The notes: generated by a model not told the origin, from the letters alone. Counted from the first letter of the stretch, positions 14,754 through 26,755 are shown. The stretch: 64,000 nucleotides of DNA from Haplomitrium mnioides (GCA_049999725.1 JBNGIS010020534.1:1-64000), one strand, 5' to 3'. Translations and numbers: made by a program.

Positions 14754-15964
14754 AAAGCATGTTTGAGGTGGAATTGTATGAAAGGGTTAGTAGTAGCTTG
14801 AAGAAGCTTGCATGGTGTGATGACATCAACTCACTACAAAGCCTTTTTGAGTCGGCATTGTATGAAAGGTTTCCTAGCAAGCTTGAAAAGGCTTGCATGG
14901 TGTGATAACATCAACTCAACACTAAGGATGTTTAAGGTGGAGCTCTATGAAAGTTTTACTAGTAACTATGAGAAGCTTGCATGGTGTGATCACATCAACT
15001 CAACACAAAACATCTTAGATGTGGACTTCTCTAAAAGGGTAAGTAGCAAGCTTGAAGAAGGTTGCATGTCGTGATGACATCAACTTTACACAAAACATGT
15101 TTTAGGTGGATGTGTTTGAGAGGTTTAGTAGTAGCTTGGAGAAGCTTGCATGGTGTGATGATATCAACTCTTCACAAAGCATGATTGATGTGGAGTTCTA
15201 TGAAAGATTTAAAAGCAGCTTGAAGAAGCTTGCACGGTATGATGAAATCAACTCATTGACAAGACAAAACATATTTGAGGTGGGCTTCTATGAAAGGTTT
15301 AGTAGAGAACTTGAAGAAGCTTGCATAGTGTGATAACTCAACTCAACACAATGCATGTTTGAGGTGGAATTGTATGAAAGGTTTATTTGTAGGTTCAAGC
15401 AGCTTGCATGGTGTGATGACATCAACTCAACACAAAGCATGTTTGAGGTGGACTTCTAATAAAGGTTTAGTAGCAAGCTTGAAGAAGCTTGCATGGTGTG
15501 ATGATATCAACTCAATACAAAGCATGTTTTAGGTGGAATTGTATGAAAGTTTTTGCTAGTAGCTTGAATGAGGTGCATGGTGTGATGATATCAACTCAAC
15601 ATAGAGCATGCTTAATATGGAATTGTATGAAAGGTTCGGTAGAAGGTGAAGAAGCTTGCATGGTGTGATGACATCAACTCAACAGAAAACATGTTTGAGG
15701 TGAAATTGTATAAAATTGTTAGTTATATCTCGAAGAAGCTTGCATGGATTGATGACATCAACTCAACACAATGCATGTTTGAGGTGGAATTGTATGAAAG
15801 GTTTAGTAGTAGTTTGAAGAAGCTTGCATGGTGTGATGACATCAACTCAACACAAAGCATTTTTGAGGTGGAATTGTATGAAATGTTTAGTAGTAGCTTG
15901 AAGATGCTTGTATGGTGTGATCACATCAACTCAACACAAAGCATTTTTAAGGTGGAATTGTATG

Positions 15965-17470
15965 AAATGTTTAGTATAAGCTTAAAGAAGCTTGCATAGT
16001 GTTATGATATCAATTCAACACAAAGCATGTTTGAGATGGAATTGTATGAAAGGTTTAGAAGTAGCTTGAAGAAGCTTGCATGGTGTGATGACATCAACTC
16101 ACTACAAAGCACGTTTGAGGTGGCATTGTATGAAAGGTTTAACAGAAAGCTTGAAAAAGCTTGCATGGTGTGATGACATCAACTCAACACAAAGCATGTT
16201 TGGGGTGGAATTGTATGGAAAGTTTAGTAGTAACTTGAAGAAGCGTGCATGGGGTGATGACATCAACTCAACACAAAACATGTTTGAGGTGGAATTGTAT
16301 GAAAGGTTTAGTAACAGCTTGAACAAAGTTGCATGGTGTGATGACATCAACTCAACCCAAAGCATGTTTGATGTGGAATTCTATTAAAGGTTTAGTAGCA
16401 AGCTCGAGGAAGCTTGCATGGTGTGATGACATCAACTCAATAGAAAACATTTCTTAGGTGGAATCGTATGAATGGTTCCGTAGAATTTTCAATAAGCTTG
16501 CATAGTGTGATGACATAAAGTCAATACAAAGGATGTTTGGGGTGGCGATGTGTGAAGGGTAAGTAGTAGCCTAGAGAAGCTTCTATAGTGTGATGACATC
16601 ATTTCAACACAAAACATGTTTGATTTGGACTTTTGTGAAAGGGCAAGTAGCAAGCTTGAAGAAGCTTGCATAGCGTGATGACATAAACACAACAAAAACA
16701 TGTTTAAGGTGCAACTGTTTGAAAAGTTTAGTAGTAGCCGTAAGAAGCCTCCATGGTGTGACGATATAACCTTTGTACAAAGCACGTTTGAGGTGGTATT
16801 TCATGAAAGGTTTTGTAGCAAGCTTGAAGAAGCTTGCATAGTGTGATGAGATCAACTCAACACAAAGCATGTTTGAGGTGGAATTGTATGAAAGGTTTCG
16901 TAGTAGCTTGAAGAAGCGTGTATGGGGTGATGACATCAACTCAACTAAAAACATGTTTGAGGTGGAATTGTATGAAAGGTTTAGTAGTAGCTTGAACAAG
17001 CTTGCATGGTGTGATGACATCAACACAACCCAAAGCATGTTTGATATGGAATTCTATAAAAGGTTTAGTAGCAAACTTGAAGAAGCTTGCATAGTGTGAT
17101 AACATCAACCCTTTGACAACACGAAACATGTTTGAGGTGGAATTATTTGAAAGGCTTAGTAGCAAGCTTGAAATCTTTTGCATTTTGTGATGGCATCAGC
17201 TCAAAATAAAGCATGTTTGAGATGAAATCATATACAAGCTTTAGTAGGAAACTTGAAGAAGCTTGCATAGTGTGATAACATCAACTCATTACAAAGTATG
17301 TTTGAAGTGGAATTGTATGAAAGATTTAGTAGTAGTTTGGAGAAGCTCGCATGGTGTGATGACATCAACTCATTAACAACACAAAGGATATTTGAGGTGG
17401 ACTTGTATGAAAGGTTTAGTAGCAAGTGTGAAGAAGCTTTCATGGTGTGATGACATGAACTAAATACAAA
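15965..17470 (+). repeat. Segmental duplicate, copy 1 (partner 35920-37480)
   Basis: This run of monomers carries rare private variants in the same order as 35920-37480. Examples are TTTAGAAGTAG, a monomer with GAGGTGGCATTGT, one with AACTTGAAGAA then CGTGCATGGGGTG, one with GAACAAAGTTGCATGG, and AGCAAGCTCGAGGAAGCTTG. The offset is about 19955 bp. Shared rare variants in shared order mean the whole block was duplicated, not single monomers. Confidence 0.85.
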
Positions 17471-18552
17471 GCATGTTTGAGGTGCCGTTTTATGAAAGAT
17501 TTAGTAGTAGCTTAAAGAACCTTGCCTGGTGTGATGACATCAACTCAACACAAAGCATGTTTGAAGTGGAATTTTATGAAAGGTTTAGTAGCAAGCCATA
17601 AAAAGCTTGGATGGTGTGATTACATCAACTTAACACAAATCATGTTTCAGGTGGAATTGTATGCAAGAGTTAGTAGTAACTTGAAGAAGCATGTATAGGG
17701 TGATGACATCAACTCAACACAAAACATGTTTAAGGTGGAATTGTGTGAAAGGTGTTGTAGTAGCTTGAAGAAGCTTGCTTGGTGTGATGACATCAATTCA
17801 ACACAAAGCATGTTTGAGGTGGAATTTTATGAAAGGTTCACTAGCAAGCTTGAAAAAGCTTGCATGGTGTGATTTCATCAACTCAACACAAATCATGTTT
17901 GGGGTGGAATTGTATGAAAGGTTTAATAGTAACTTGAAAAATTGTGCATGGGGTGATGAGATCAACTCAACAGAAAACATGTTTGAGGTGGAATTGTATG
18001 AAAGGTTTAGTAGTAGCTTGAATAAACTTGCATGGTGTGATGACGTCAACTCAACCCAAAGCATGTTTGATGTGGAATTCTATATAAGGTTTCGTAGCAA
18101 ACTTGAAGAAGCTTGCATAGTGTGACAACATCAACTCAACACAGAGCATGTTTGAAATTGAATTGTATGAAAGGCTTAGTAGTAGCTTGAAGATGCTTGC
18201 ATGGTGTGATGACATCAACTCATTGACAACACAAAGCATATTTGAGGTGGACTTCTATGAAAGGTTAAGTAGTAAGCTTGCATGGTGTGATAACATCAAC
18301 TCAATACAAAGCATAATTGAGGTGGAATTGTATGAAAGGGTTAGTAGTAGCTTGAATAAGCTTGCATGGTGTGATGACATCAAGTCTACCCAAAGCATGT
18401 TTAATATGTAATTCTATAAAAGGCTTAGTAGCAATTTTGAAGAAGCTTGCATAGTGTGATAACATCAATTCACTAAAAAGCATGTTTGAAGTGGAATTGT
18501 ATGAAAGGTTTAGTACTAGCTGGAAGAAGCTTGCATAGTGTGATGACATCAG

Positions 18553-19150
18553 CTCAACAAAAATAATGTTTGAGGTGGAATTGTATGAAAGGTTTAGTAG
18601 TAGCTTGGAGAAGCTTGCATGGTGTGATCACATCAACTCAACACAAAACATGTTTGATGTGGACCTCTATGAAATGTTAAGTAGCAAGCTTGAATAAGCT
18701 TGCATAACGTGATGACATCAACTCAACACAAAACATGTTTGAGATGGAATTGTTTGAAAGGTTGCCTAGTAGCTTAGAGAAGCTTTCATGATGTGATGAC
18801 ATCAATTCTTCATAAAGCATGCTTGATGTTCAATTCCATAAAAGGTTTAGAAGCAGTTTGACGAAGCTTGCATGGTGTGATGTCATGAGATGAGCTTGAA
18901 GCAGGTTTGAGGTGGAATTGTAGCAAAGGTTTTGAAGAAGCTTGCGTGGTGTGATGACATTAACTTAGCACATAAGTTGTTTGAGTTGGAATTCTTTGAA
19001 AGGTTTAGTAGTGAGCTTGAAGAAGCTTGCATAGTTCGATGACATCAACGCAAAAGAAAGCATGTTTGAAGTGGAATTCTATGAAAGGTGTAGTAGCAAG
19101 CATGAAGAAGCTTGCATAGTTGCATAACATCAACTCAACACAAAGCATGT
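18553..19150 (+). repeat. Diverged copy of the 34551/37914 block
   Basis: The order of variant monomers matches 34551-35140 and 37914-38490: TTGGAGAAGCTTGCATGG with TGTGATCACATC, then a monomer joined by TTGAATAAGCTTGCAT, then ATTCTTCA variants, and a short monomer reading GGTTTTGAAGAAGCTTGCGT that lacks part of the unit. This copy differs from the other two more than they differ from each other. Confidence 0.75.
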
Positions 19151-20006
19151 TCAAGGTGGAATTGTATGATAGTTTTAGTAGCAGCTTGAATAAACTTGCA
19201 TGGTGTGATGACATCAACTCAACCTAAACCATGTTTGATGTGGAGTTCTGTAAAAATTTTAGTAGGAAACTTGAGGAAGCTTGCATACGGTGATAACATC
19301 AACTCAATAAAAAGCATGTTTAAGGTGGAATTGTATGAAAGGTTTAGTGGTAGCTTGAAGAAGCTTGCATGGTGTGATGACATCAACTCATTGACAACAC
19401 AAAGCATGTTTGAGGTGGAATTCTATGAAAGATTTAGTAGCAAGCTTGAAAATGCTTACATTGTGTGATGATATCAACTCAATACAAAGCATGTTTGAGA
19501 TGGAATTCTATAAAAGGTTTAGTAGAAAACTTGAAGAAGCTTGCATGGTGTGATTCCATCAACTCAATACAAAGCATGTTTGGGGTGGAATTGTATGAAA
19601 GGTTTAGTAGTTACTTGAAGAAACGTACATGGGGTGATGACATCAACTCAACACAAAACAAGTTTGAGGTGGAACTATATAAAAGGTTTATTAGTAGCTT
19701 GAATAAGCTTGCATGGTGTGATGATATCAACTCAACCCAAAGCATGTTTGATGTGGAATTCTATAAAAGGTTTAGTAGCAAACTTGAAGAAGCTTGCATA
19801 GTGTAATAACATCAACTCAACTCAAAGCATGTTTGAAGTGGAATTGCATGAAAGGTTTAGTAGTAGCTTGAATGGTGTGATGACATCAACTCATTAACAA
19901 CACAAAGCATATTTGAGGTGGATTTGTATGAAAGGTTTAGTAGCAAGCTTGAAGAAGCTTGCATGGTGTGATGACATCAACTCAGTACAAAGCATAATTG
20001 AGGTGG

Positions 20007-20011
20007 AATTA
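20007..20011. repeat. Target-site duplication, left copy (AATTA)
   Basis: The satellite reads GAGGTGG then AATTA immediately before the LTR end. The satellite consensus here is GGAATTGTATGAAAGG. The right copy at 34316-34320 is AATTG. A 5-bp duplication is normal for Ty3/gypsy integration. The single difference is G to A on this strand. Confidence 0.75.
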
Positions 20012-20754
20012 TATCACACCCTGTCAGCCCCCTAGTCAGAGCCTTAACTCTTTTCCGACAGAGTTAACCCCACTTAAGGGCTGACTTAGTGTTTCAGGAC
20101 GTTTTATGGGAGGGGCTTTGCACCGAATGGACCCCAACTTCTATTTACCAATGCAGGAGTGACTGCACAACCTCGACAATACCCAAGCACAACACCCAAG
20201 CACACACTCCACTGCCCACAGATGCAGGTCACACCCCTTCTTCAAGCCTTAACCTCAAAAGGTGCCACTTGGAAGATAGGGGCAGTTAGAACAAAGCATC
20301 TGATTCTGGTCTGCAATGGCCTCTTGGTGAGTCTTTCGGCAGCCACCTTGCTCATTTACATGCATTTCTCAAGAACACACACAGGTGGATCGATACATTG
20401 TTGAATAAATTCCGAAATATACTTCAGAGCCCAGATCTGGACCCAATCACCTTGTATACAGAAGGGAAATAGATCCTAGTATCCAATTATCACAATACAA
20501 TGTTGTTATTCTTGACTTCCCCTGTCGAGGGTGTTCTCATGATTTGATAAATGGAATGCATGCCTTCTAAACTAAGAACTTCACAGAACTACAAACAAAA
20601 CACAAATCTAGCAATACACATAAACATAGACACATCTACACACACGCCCTGTCCTGCCAACATTGCATGCCTGTCCACCTCTTAAGAACCAATCTCTCCT
20701 CCCAACTTTCCTTTAGCAACTCCAGCCTTCTTCTTACTCCTCACCCACACACTC

Positions 20755-21035
20755 TTAGCCAGATAGTTTTTCAACTTCTCTTGCGAGAAGCCCTGAATTT
20801 ATTTCCTCAAGCTCGCAAGAGGTTTACTTTAACTTCCACCTCTGGAAGACAGCCCTCCCAGCTGCTGGATCACCCACTCCACCTGAGAATTGGCTGGATC
20901 TTCCACGCAGTGCGCAGGCACTAACGTGGCCACTCCTCTCCCTTCTCCACAAGATTGTAATACTAGCAACCCTCTCTGAATGTTGTCGGGACTGATCTCC
21001 TGCACAAATCAAAGCTGAGACGACACCAGGACCCC
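20755..21035. repeat. Direct duplicate inside the left LTR, copy 1
   Basis: This segment matches 21810-22089, about 1055 bp away, with scattered substitutions. Shared landmarks are CCAGATAGTTTTT, AACTTCCACCTCTGGAAGAC, GCAGTGCGCAGGCACTAACG and AAAGCTGAGACGACACCA. The match runs up to the N gap at 21036. Sequence upstream of the two copies differs. It looks like the same LTR region from two subfamilies. Confidence 0.85.
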
Positions 21036-21435
21036 NNNNNNNNNNNNNNNNNNNNNNNNNNNNNNNNNNNNNNNNNNNNNNNNNNNNNNNNNNNNNNNNN
21101 NNNNNNNNNNNNNNNNNNNNNNNNNNNNNNNNNNNNNNNNNNNNNNNNNNNNNNNNNNNNNNNNNNNNNNNNNNNNNNNNNNNNNNNNNNNNNNNNNNNN
21201 NNNNNNNNNNNNNNNNNNNNNNNNNNNNNNNNNNNNNNNNNNNNNNNNNNNNNNNNNNNNNNNNNNNNNNNNNNNNNNNNNNNNNNNNNNNNNNNNNNNN
21301 NNNNNNNNNNNNNNNNNNNNNNNNNNNNNNNNNNNNNNNNNNNNNNNNNNNNNNNNNNNNNNNNNNNNNNNNNNNNNNNNNNNNNNNNNNNNNNNNNNNN
21401 NNNNNNNNNNNNNNNNNNNNNNNNNNNNNNNNNNN
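21036..21435. other. Assembly gap, 400 N
   Basis: A run of exactly 400 unknown bases, a round number that suggests an estimated or default size. The contig after it starts with the same 47 bp that end the contig before the gap at 31606. The missing part therefore probably includes about 257 bp equivalent to 31302-31558. Confidence 0.95.
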
Positions 21436-21809
21436 GTGCTTGATGCAAATCTAGTTGTAGATCTTTAATGTCCCCTCTTATGAATAGGGGTGTATGCAAT
21501 TATTACACAAGAATGGTCTTGCAGTATTCTTCTACAGGTTGAATCCTAACACAACCAAGGCTAAACACTCCTCCAAGTACTGAACTATTCATAGGGCCAG
21601 CTACTCCAACACCCAAAAAAACAAAGCTATCTGATTTATTCTCTCAACAGAATGGAAATTACAACCTAAGCATGGAACCCCACTTATTAGCCTTCCTAGG
21701 CACATGCAGAACTATCCTTCTCTCTTCCTAACGCTCCTAGCATCACTCTGCAAACACAACAACACCATAAACATTACTCTCCTTGCCACTCTCTCCCCAC
21801 TCACACACC

Positions 21810-22089
21810 ATGTCCAGATAGTTTTTTAACTTCCCTCGCGAGAAGCCTTGAATTTAATTCCTCAAGCTAAGAAGAGGTCTTATTTAACTTCCACCTCTGG
21901 AAGACAACCCTCCTAGCTATTGGATCACCCACTCCATCCAAGAATCGGCTAGATCTTCCCCGCAGTGCGCAGGCACTAACGTGGCCACTCCCTTCCCTTC
22001 TCCACAAGATTGTAACACTAGCAGCATTCTCCTAATGCTTCTGGGATTGATCTCTTGCACAATCCAAAGCTGAGACGACACCAAGACCC
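21810..22089. repeat. Direct duplicate inside the left LTR, copy 2
   Basis: Partner of 20755-21035. This copy lies in the contig that continues without a break to integrase and so belongs to the 3' LTR proper. The copy left of the gap belongs to the outer, unmatched kilobase. Confidence 0.85.
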
Positions 22090-22533
22090 CCCTTTGGCTA
22101 CCCCTCACAAAATACAAACTTAAAGAATGCTCCTCTTCCCTAAGTGTTGGTCCACCTCCAAATGTTGGTCTTCTTTCAAATGTGAGTCCACTTGAGTAGT
22201 CTGAGCCTCTAGAGCCTCCTCCTCAACAATTCCAAACACCTCCTTAGTCCACCTTCACCATGTGATGGCCTTCCCTCACGAATACACCCACCTCACCAGA
22301 GGTCGCACCAAAACTCTCCTCCATATCTTGATGCTTTCTCTGCACAAAATTATCCATCCCCTTAACATCAAAGTGAGGTCCCCTATATCCCCCTGCGCGA
22401 ATTTCCTCATGCCTTTTGTTTTTTCCCCTCTTTGTGATTTGGATTGTTGCCGGTTTTGGATGTTGATCGGTGGAAGTTTGACGTGGATCCGCAAAGGTTT
22501 GGCACAGACCGTAGAATGCAAACTCCAAGGTTC

Positions 22534-22780
22534 GGCTTAATTCTACAAGGCGATGAAGCTTGGCGTCGATCTGATGTTAATTCCAAGGGCTTGGCTTAAC
22601 TCTGCAAGGTGACGAAGCTTGGCGTAGATCTGGTGTTAATTCCAAGGTTTGTTCCGAAGTTGACTATTGATCTGAAGAGTTCTACGGGTGCCTTCGAAGC
22701 ACCATGTTTCCACAAAGGTTTGTGGACACTCCGAAGAATCCTACAGGCTCCCTCGAAGCGCCACGTTTCCGCAAAGGTCC
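22534..22780. repeat. Short tandem duplications in the LTR (59-60 bp period)
   Basis: GGCTTAATTCTACAAGGCGA at 22534 returns as GGCTTAACTCTGCAAGGTGA at 22593, a 59-bp step with about 55 bp of similarity. Just downstream, CCTTCGAAGCACCATGTTTC returns about 60 bp later as CCCTCGAAGCGCCACGTTTC. Each is a two-copy minisatellite inside the LTR. Confidence 0.75.
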
Positions 22781-22999
22781 AAGATTCTCGCAAAATTTCT
22801 AAGATCCTCGTTGATTCTTTAGATTCCCACTGATGGCGCAATGTAATCCGTTGTGGTGCCGTCCAACGCCGCCCCGCAAAGGGGTAGGCGGACTGTCACG
22901 CTGACCGCCCGTTGACCCGCTGACTTTCCCAAGGCCTTCCACAGCTGCCACGTCATCCCCAACGCCCTTGATCCTCCGAATAAGAACTACAAAGACCTC

Positions 23000-23670
23000 C
23001 GTTTTTGCCCTCGATGGATCGATGATAGATCCTCTTTTTGGCATTGCTTCCTCCTTCGTTGGATCTGTGTTAGATTTCCTCTTCGGCATCCTTGGTTCTC
23101 CTCTGGTCAGATCTATGATTCGTCATCCTTTCGGCTGATCCCTTCTTGCTTCTTTTTGTCAAACCTTTGATGATAGATCACCGTTTCAGCGCTGCTTGCT
23201 TCTCCTTGGACCGTTGATAAATTTTTGTTTTAGCACTCTTTCTTCCTATAACGGAGCTGCGCTATATCCTTGTTTCGGCAACCCTTGTTCCTCCCCCCCT
23301 CAACGGATTATTGTTAAGTGGTCTCTCCACTTGGAGAGGTCAATCGGATCCCCGTTAACTGGAATCCCCACATCGAAAGATGAATCAGAACCCCCTTAAG
23401 TGGGCTCCCCTTGTTCCTTCTCTGTCCGGACCGTCGATTTATTGCCCTTTCGGTATCTTGTTCCCCTTCTGGCCGGACCTTCGATATATCACTATTTTGA
23501 CACCTTCTGCCCCTCCTCTAGTCAGACTATCGATTGATCACCCTTTCAACACCCTCGTTCCTCCTCTAATAGATCATTGACAAGTGGTTGTTTTGGCACC
23601 TTTTTTCCCTTTTTGGGCGGACCGTTGATAGGTCACTATTTCGGCGCCTTGTTCTTTATGTGAAACATTG
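23000..23670. repeat. Degenerate ~60-bp minisatellite in the 3' LTR
   Basis: A pattern of about 55-62 bp recurs some ten times: a GGACCGTCGAT or GGATCGATGAT core, then ATCACCCTTTCGGC-like sequence, then a CCTTGTTCCTCCTCT tract. Examples start near 23010, 23060, 23110, 23165, 23205, 23427, 23475, 23520 and 23620. The right LTR keeps the same pattern at about 32160-32390. This explains the pyrimidine richness of the plus strand here. Confidence 0.65.
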
Positions 23671-24863
23671 TCCTATCTTCATTTCAGATTCCTCTTCTTC
23701 TCTACATTGGACTCTTCCTTCTCGATAATTACCTTGATATAGGAACCCTTAGAGGCTCCTTCTCTTCACTAAGACGTCGAAGAGTTCGATGTAAGAACGA
23801 TAGACTCCGAAGATTCATTTCGAACTTTCTGAAGACGTCCGATTCAAACTTTCAAAATCACCTTCCTCTCATTCGAATCTTTGATATGTCACCTTTTCAG
23901 TGACTTCCTTCCATCATCCCATCGGATCCCTCTTAGGCGGCCTCCCCACTTTATAAGTTCAAACGGAACCCTGTTAACCGGTCCGCTCCACATCGTAAGA
24001 CGAATTGGAACCACCTTAAGTAGGCTCCCCACTTAGGAAGGCTGGTTTCCACCCCGTTCTTCGGATCAGACACCACGTACATCGGACCTTGACTCTTCGC
24101 AGATCACTTGTTCTTCAATTCGATCGTTTGTCGTTTCGCTCATTCTCCTTCTTCGCGCATCTGCTTTGCTCACTCTCATTTGATTCTTCCTTTTCTTCTT
24201 TCGGTTTAGCAACAAATTCTTCAATTAGTTTGATGCAGGTCTTTGTCGTTAGGTGATTCTCCACATTTTTTTTTTACTCATAGAATTTTGCACCGGCTCT
24301 CGCGCATGGATTCATCTCGCATCGTTGCTTCTTCTTCATAAGAATTCTTCTCGGGCCTCTCAACTGGCCAACTCGCCGCAGGTCCCTTCAACTTGGATTC
24401 TTTGCAGCAATATTCCTTATTTCAAAACACCTCCTTGCAGGTTGGGACGTTCTCCAAGAGATTCGCACAGGGCCTTTGCTTCGTAGGGACCTTTTGAACC
24501 ATTATTTGCAGATCGCGGCCTTTGTTTCTTCGAATTTCCTCCTGCAATAGATTCTTCTCTCTCTTCCATTCGAGCAATCACATCAGCAAGGGGAAATTCT
24601 TCGCTCAGCAGGATATCATTTTTTCATAGATCAATCACCTTGCATTCGATTTTCCTTTCAATTCATTTCTCATTAGAACCGTTCATGAAGTAGTCGCCAT
24701 ACAGCAATCTCCATCAATGAAATTCTTCTTCGCATAGGCTTCGGATCACAACTTATCAACTCCTCCCACTCGATTGATTTTTCTTTGTAGCTCAATTGGT
24801 TGAACCTTCCTCCGCAAGCTGGGGATTTAGTCCCATAAGTTTCCTATGCTGCTGTAGGAGTAG

Positions 24864-24872
24864 TATATAATG
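24864..24872 (-). promoter_or_regulatory. Candidate TATA box in the 3' LTR
   Basis: The minus strand reads ATTATATAC, 450 bp inside the LTR start at 25322. The equivalent site in the 5' LTR (33855-33863) lies 452 bp inside its start and has the same core. Its position in a U3-like region and its conservation in both LTRs support a promoter role. No initiator was confirmed. Confidence 0.4.
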
Positions 24873-25322
24873 CTCTCTCGTTTTCTTCCTTTCGAGAGCA
24901 GCCCCCTAAAGGGGTGTATGGCCATCGCATATCCACTTTCTTCCCTTGGACGGACCTAGTTCTGGGCTTACCCTTCCTCAGAGCATGCTGTCCTCCGAGT
25001 TAGATAGTAAGGTAGATACAAGGTTAGGAGGCTTGGCTTGGCCCCCGACAAATAGGTTAGTTTTATTACTTTTTATATTTTTATTTCTCCATCAGACCTT
25101 TGAAGTAAACTTGTCCTAATCCAACCTAACACCACATTCCAGTCGATTCCTTCCATGACTTGTGACCTCAATCCTCCTCTTCTCTCCAAGCATGTCTTGA
25201 CCCCTTCTTATGTACTTTGGAAGCCCTTTTGACCCAAAACATCGAACCTGCATGGCTTCTCACTTAATTGTTTGAAAATTTTTTGAAAATATTACACGAA
25301 GTACCTTCAAACTCGACTAACA

Positions 25323-25338
25323 TTACTCCCCTTTTAAA
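25323..25338 (-). promoter_or_regulatory. Polypurine tract (plus-strand primer site)
   Basis: On the minus strand TTTAAAAGGGGAGTAA is followed directly by the 3' LTR start TGTTAG. A purine run of this kind next to the 3' LTR is the usual primer for second-strand DNA synthesis in LTR retrotransposons. It fixes the inner boundary of the 3' LTR at 25322. Confidence 0.8.
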
Positions 25339-25510
25339 TGTACAGCGTCCCCGCAAACATCCATCTTTCAGTTGGGTAACTCTTTCGCTGCATTTCACGC
25401 TCACCACACCACCTCTACTTTTAGGAGAAAATTACCAAATACTAGTTATTTACATTCCATCCAGCCTCCCCTTGCTAGTTACCACCTGTACATTTTTGAG
25501 AACCTCCCAA
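25339..25510. other. Spacer between integrase end and polypurine tract
   Basis: About 170 bp of internal 3' sequence. I see no further domain, so there is no extra RNase H, envelope-like gene or chromodomain frame between integrase and the LTR. Confidence 0.6.
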
Positions 25511-26755
25511 CTAGTGAGTATCTATCGCTTCTCTCTCCTCCTGCTCCCTATTGACATATTTCTTGAGCCGATCATAGTGTACCCGATTGGTGATCCTCTC
25601 TCCTTCCAAAGTCTCCAACTCTGCTGACCCGTTTGAATGTAGCTTAGTAAGCACGAATGGTCCCATCCACCTGATGTGCAACTTCCCGGGAAAATGCACC
25701 ACCTTGCTATCATATAACAACACAAGATCCCCGTTTCGCACATCCACCGGTTTGAGCCCTTTATCATGTTGCTTTTTCCTCAACTCTTGTTGGTGCTCTA
25801 ACAATCCTTGGGCCTGCACTCCCGTTTCCTCTAACGTCTCTAGCTGATGTATTCTTTCTGTCCTGCTCTGGTCTTCCCCCAACCTCTCTTCAGCTAACAC
25901 CCTTGCCATTGACACATCGAATTCTACAGGTACTAGGGCCTGCTGCTCGAAAACCAGAAAGTAGGGGTAGTGGCTTGTCGTAGTCTTGTAGGCTAGATTG
26001 TAGGCGTGGGTTGCTATTAGCAACTTCAGATCCCAATTTGCCTTGTGAGCAGCCACAGACTTGTTGAGGATTGTCCCCATTATCACGTTTGCTCTCTCCG
26101 TTAGCCCATTGGCCTTCGGATGATAGGTTGTAGTCCGACGGTGCTTGATCAAGTATTGGCTGGTTAAATCTTGCACCACCTAGTTTGCGAAGTGCATTCC
26201 TTGGTCGCTGACCAGCTCTAGTGGTGCCCCAAACCTGCAAAAACATTTCTCATATAGAAAGGCTGCAACCATCCTTGCATCATCTTTTTGAGTGGCCCTT
26301 TCTTCGACCCACTTAGTTGCGTAATATGTAGCCAACAGGATGTACTGGTTTCCCCAATAAGTGGATGGTGCAATAGGCCCAATGAAGTCGATACCCCACT
26401 TCTCAAAAGGCGCTAATGGGATAATTAGAACCAACGGGTGATGTTGAGAGGCCGCTGGTCTCTTTGTTCTTTGACAAGAGTCGCATTTCTTCACAAAGAA
26501 ATACACATCCTTGTGCATAGTAGACCACCAGTACCGTGCGCTCAGTACTTTCCATACTGTGGTTTCAGCCGCGAAGTGGCCACCCACCTCTTCTCCATGT
26601 AGTGCCCTCATCACCACCGTGGCTTGATCTTTCTCCAAGCACCTCTTGATTGTTCCATCCATCCCTTGCTTATGCAACACCCCTTTTATCATCAAATAAG
26701 GCTTCACCTTCCGGAGGAAGACTGCTGCTGCCTCTCTGTTGTTGCCTATCGGTAA
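25511..26755 (-). pseudogene. pol: Integrase region of pol (one internal TAG)
   Basis: Integrase inserts the cDNA into the host chromosome. The zinc-binding HHCC part is visible as LHGEEVGGHF followed about 30 residues later by KKCDSCQR. The catalytic triad can be read: Asp in WGIDFIG, Asp in LVSDQGMHF, Glu in YHPKANGLTERAN. A GPF motif (IRWMGPFVL) lies in the C-terminal part, which is typical of Ty3/gypsy. A TAG at 26180-26182 interrupts the frame between the second Asp and the Glu. The frame begins directly after the TAG that closes the RNase H segment (26756-26758) and ends at a TAG at 25511-25513, which may be the natural end. No chromodomain follows. Catalytic residues are present but the product is truncated. 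Confidence 0.9.

Larger units (their letters stand above)
1..20011 (+). repeat. 84-bp satellite array, left block
   Basis: Head-to-tail tandem repeat, about 235 monomers, all in the same orientation; I saw no inverted unit. A typical monomer begins CATGTTTGAGGTGGAATTG, continues TATGAAAGGTTTAGTAGTAG, then CTTGAAGAAGCTTGCATGG, and ends TGTGATGACATCAACTCAAC plus ACAAAG. Main length classes are 84 bp (AGTAGTAGCTTG core), 85 bp (AGTAGCAAGCTTG core, one base longer) and 90 bp (CTCATTGACAACAC in place of CTCAACAC). Single-base variation between neighbours is high. The 84-bp period equals 28 codons, so multi-monomer frames appear on both strands, for example one of 281 codons on the minus strand at 13908-14753. 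These frames stop repeatedly and change phase at 85-bp monomers. The left end lies outside the window. I do not recognise this family and assign it no function. Confidence 0.95.
20012..25322 (-). repeat. 3' LTR of the retrotransposon (gapped, complex)
   Basis: From about 23270 to 25322 this matches the 5' LTR at 32006-34315, and both end in the same TGTTAG terminus on the minus strand. 21436-21482 is identical to 31559-31605. Joining the parts gives an LTR of about 4.1 kb, which is long for the superfamily. The outer kilobase (20012-21035) does not match the corresponding end of the 5' LTR (31302-31605), although both begin T(A/G)TCAC(A/G)CCC on the plus strand. That kilobase may be the end of a second LTR subtype joined by recombination, or a misassembly at the gap. 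Confidence 0.8.

Noticed and set aside
299-19806. Many 60-150-codon frames on both strands of the left array as small repetitive genes
   Set aside because: They follow from a period of 28 codons, overlap each other on opposite strands, end at random and lack consistent start context.
1-20011. CRISPR array
   Set aside because: Repeats are contiguous 84-bp units without unique spacers or cas genes, in a eukaryotic setting.
20963-21499. 178-codon frame across the N gap
   Set aside because: Most of it is unknown bases; only about 35 real codons, in LTR sequence.
22244-22528. 94-codon minus-strand frame in the LTR as an accessory gene
   Set aside because: No recognisable domain, inside the 3' LTR, with competing frames of similar length on both strands; it cannot be compared with the 5' LTR because that part lies in a gap.
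25511-25620. Chromodomain after integrase
   Set aside because: Sequence after the GPF motif ends in about 40 residues with none of the aromatic and acidic pattern of a chromodomain.
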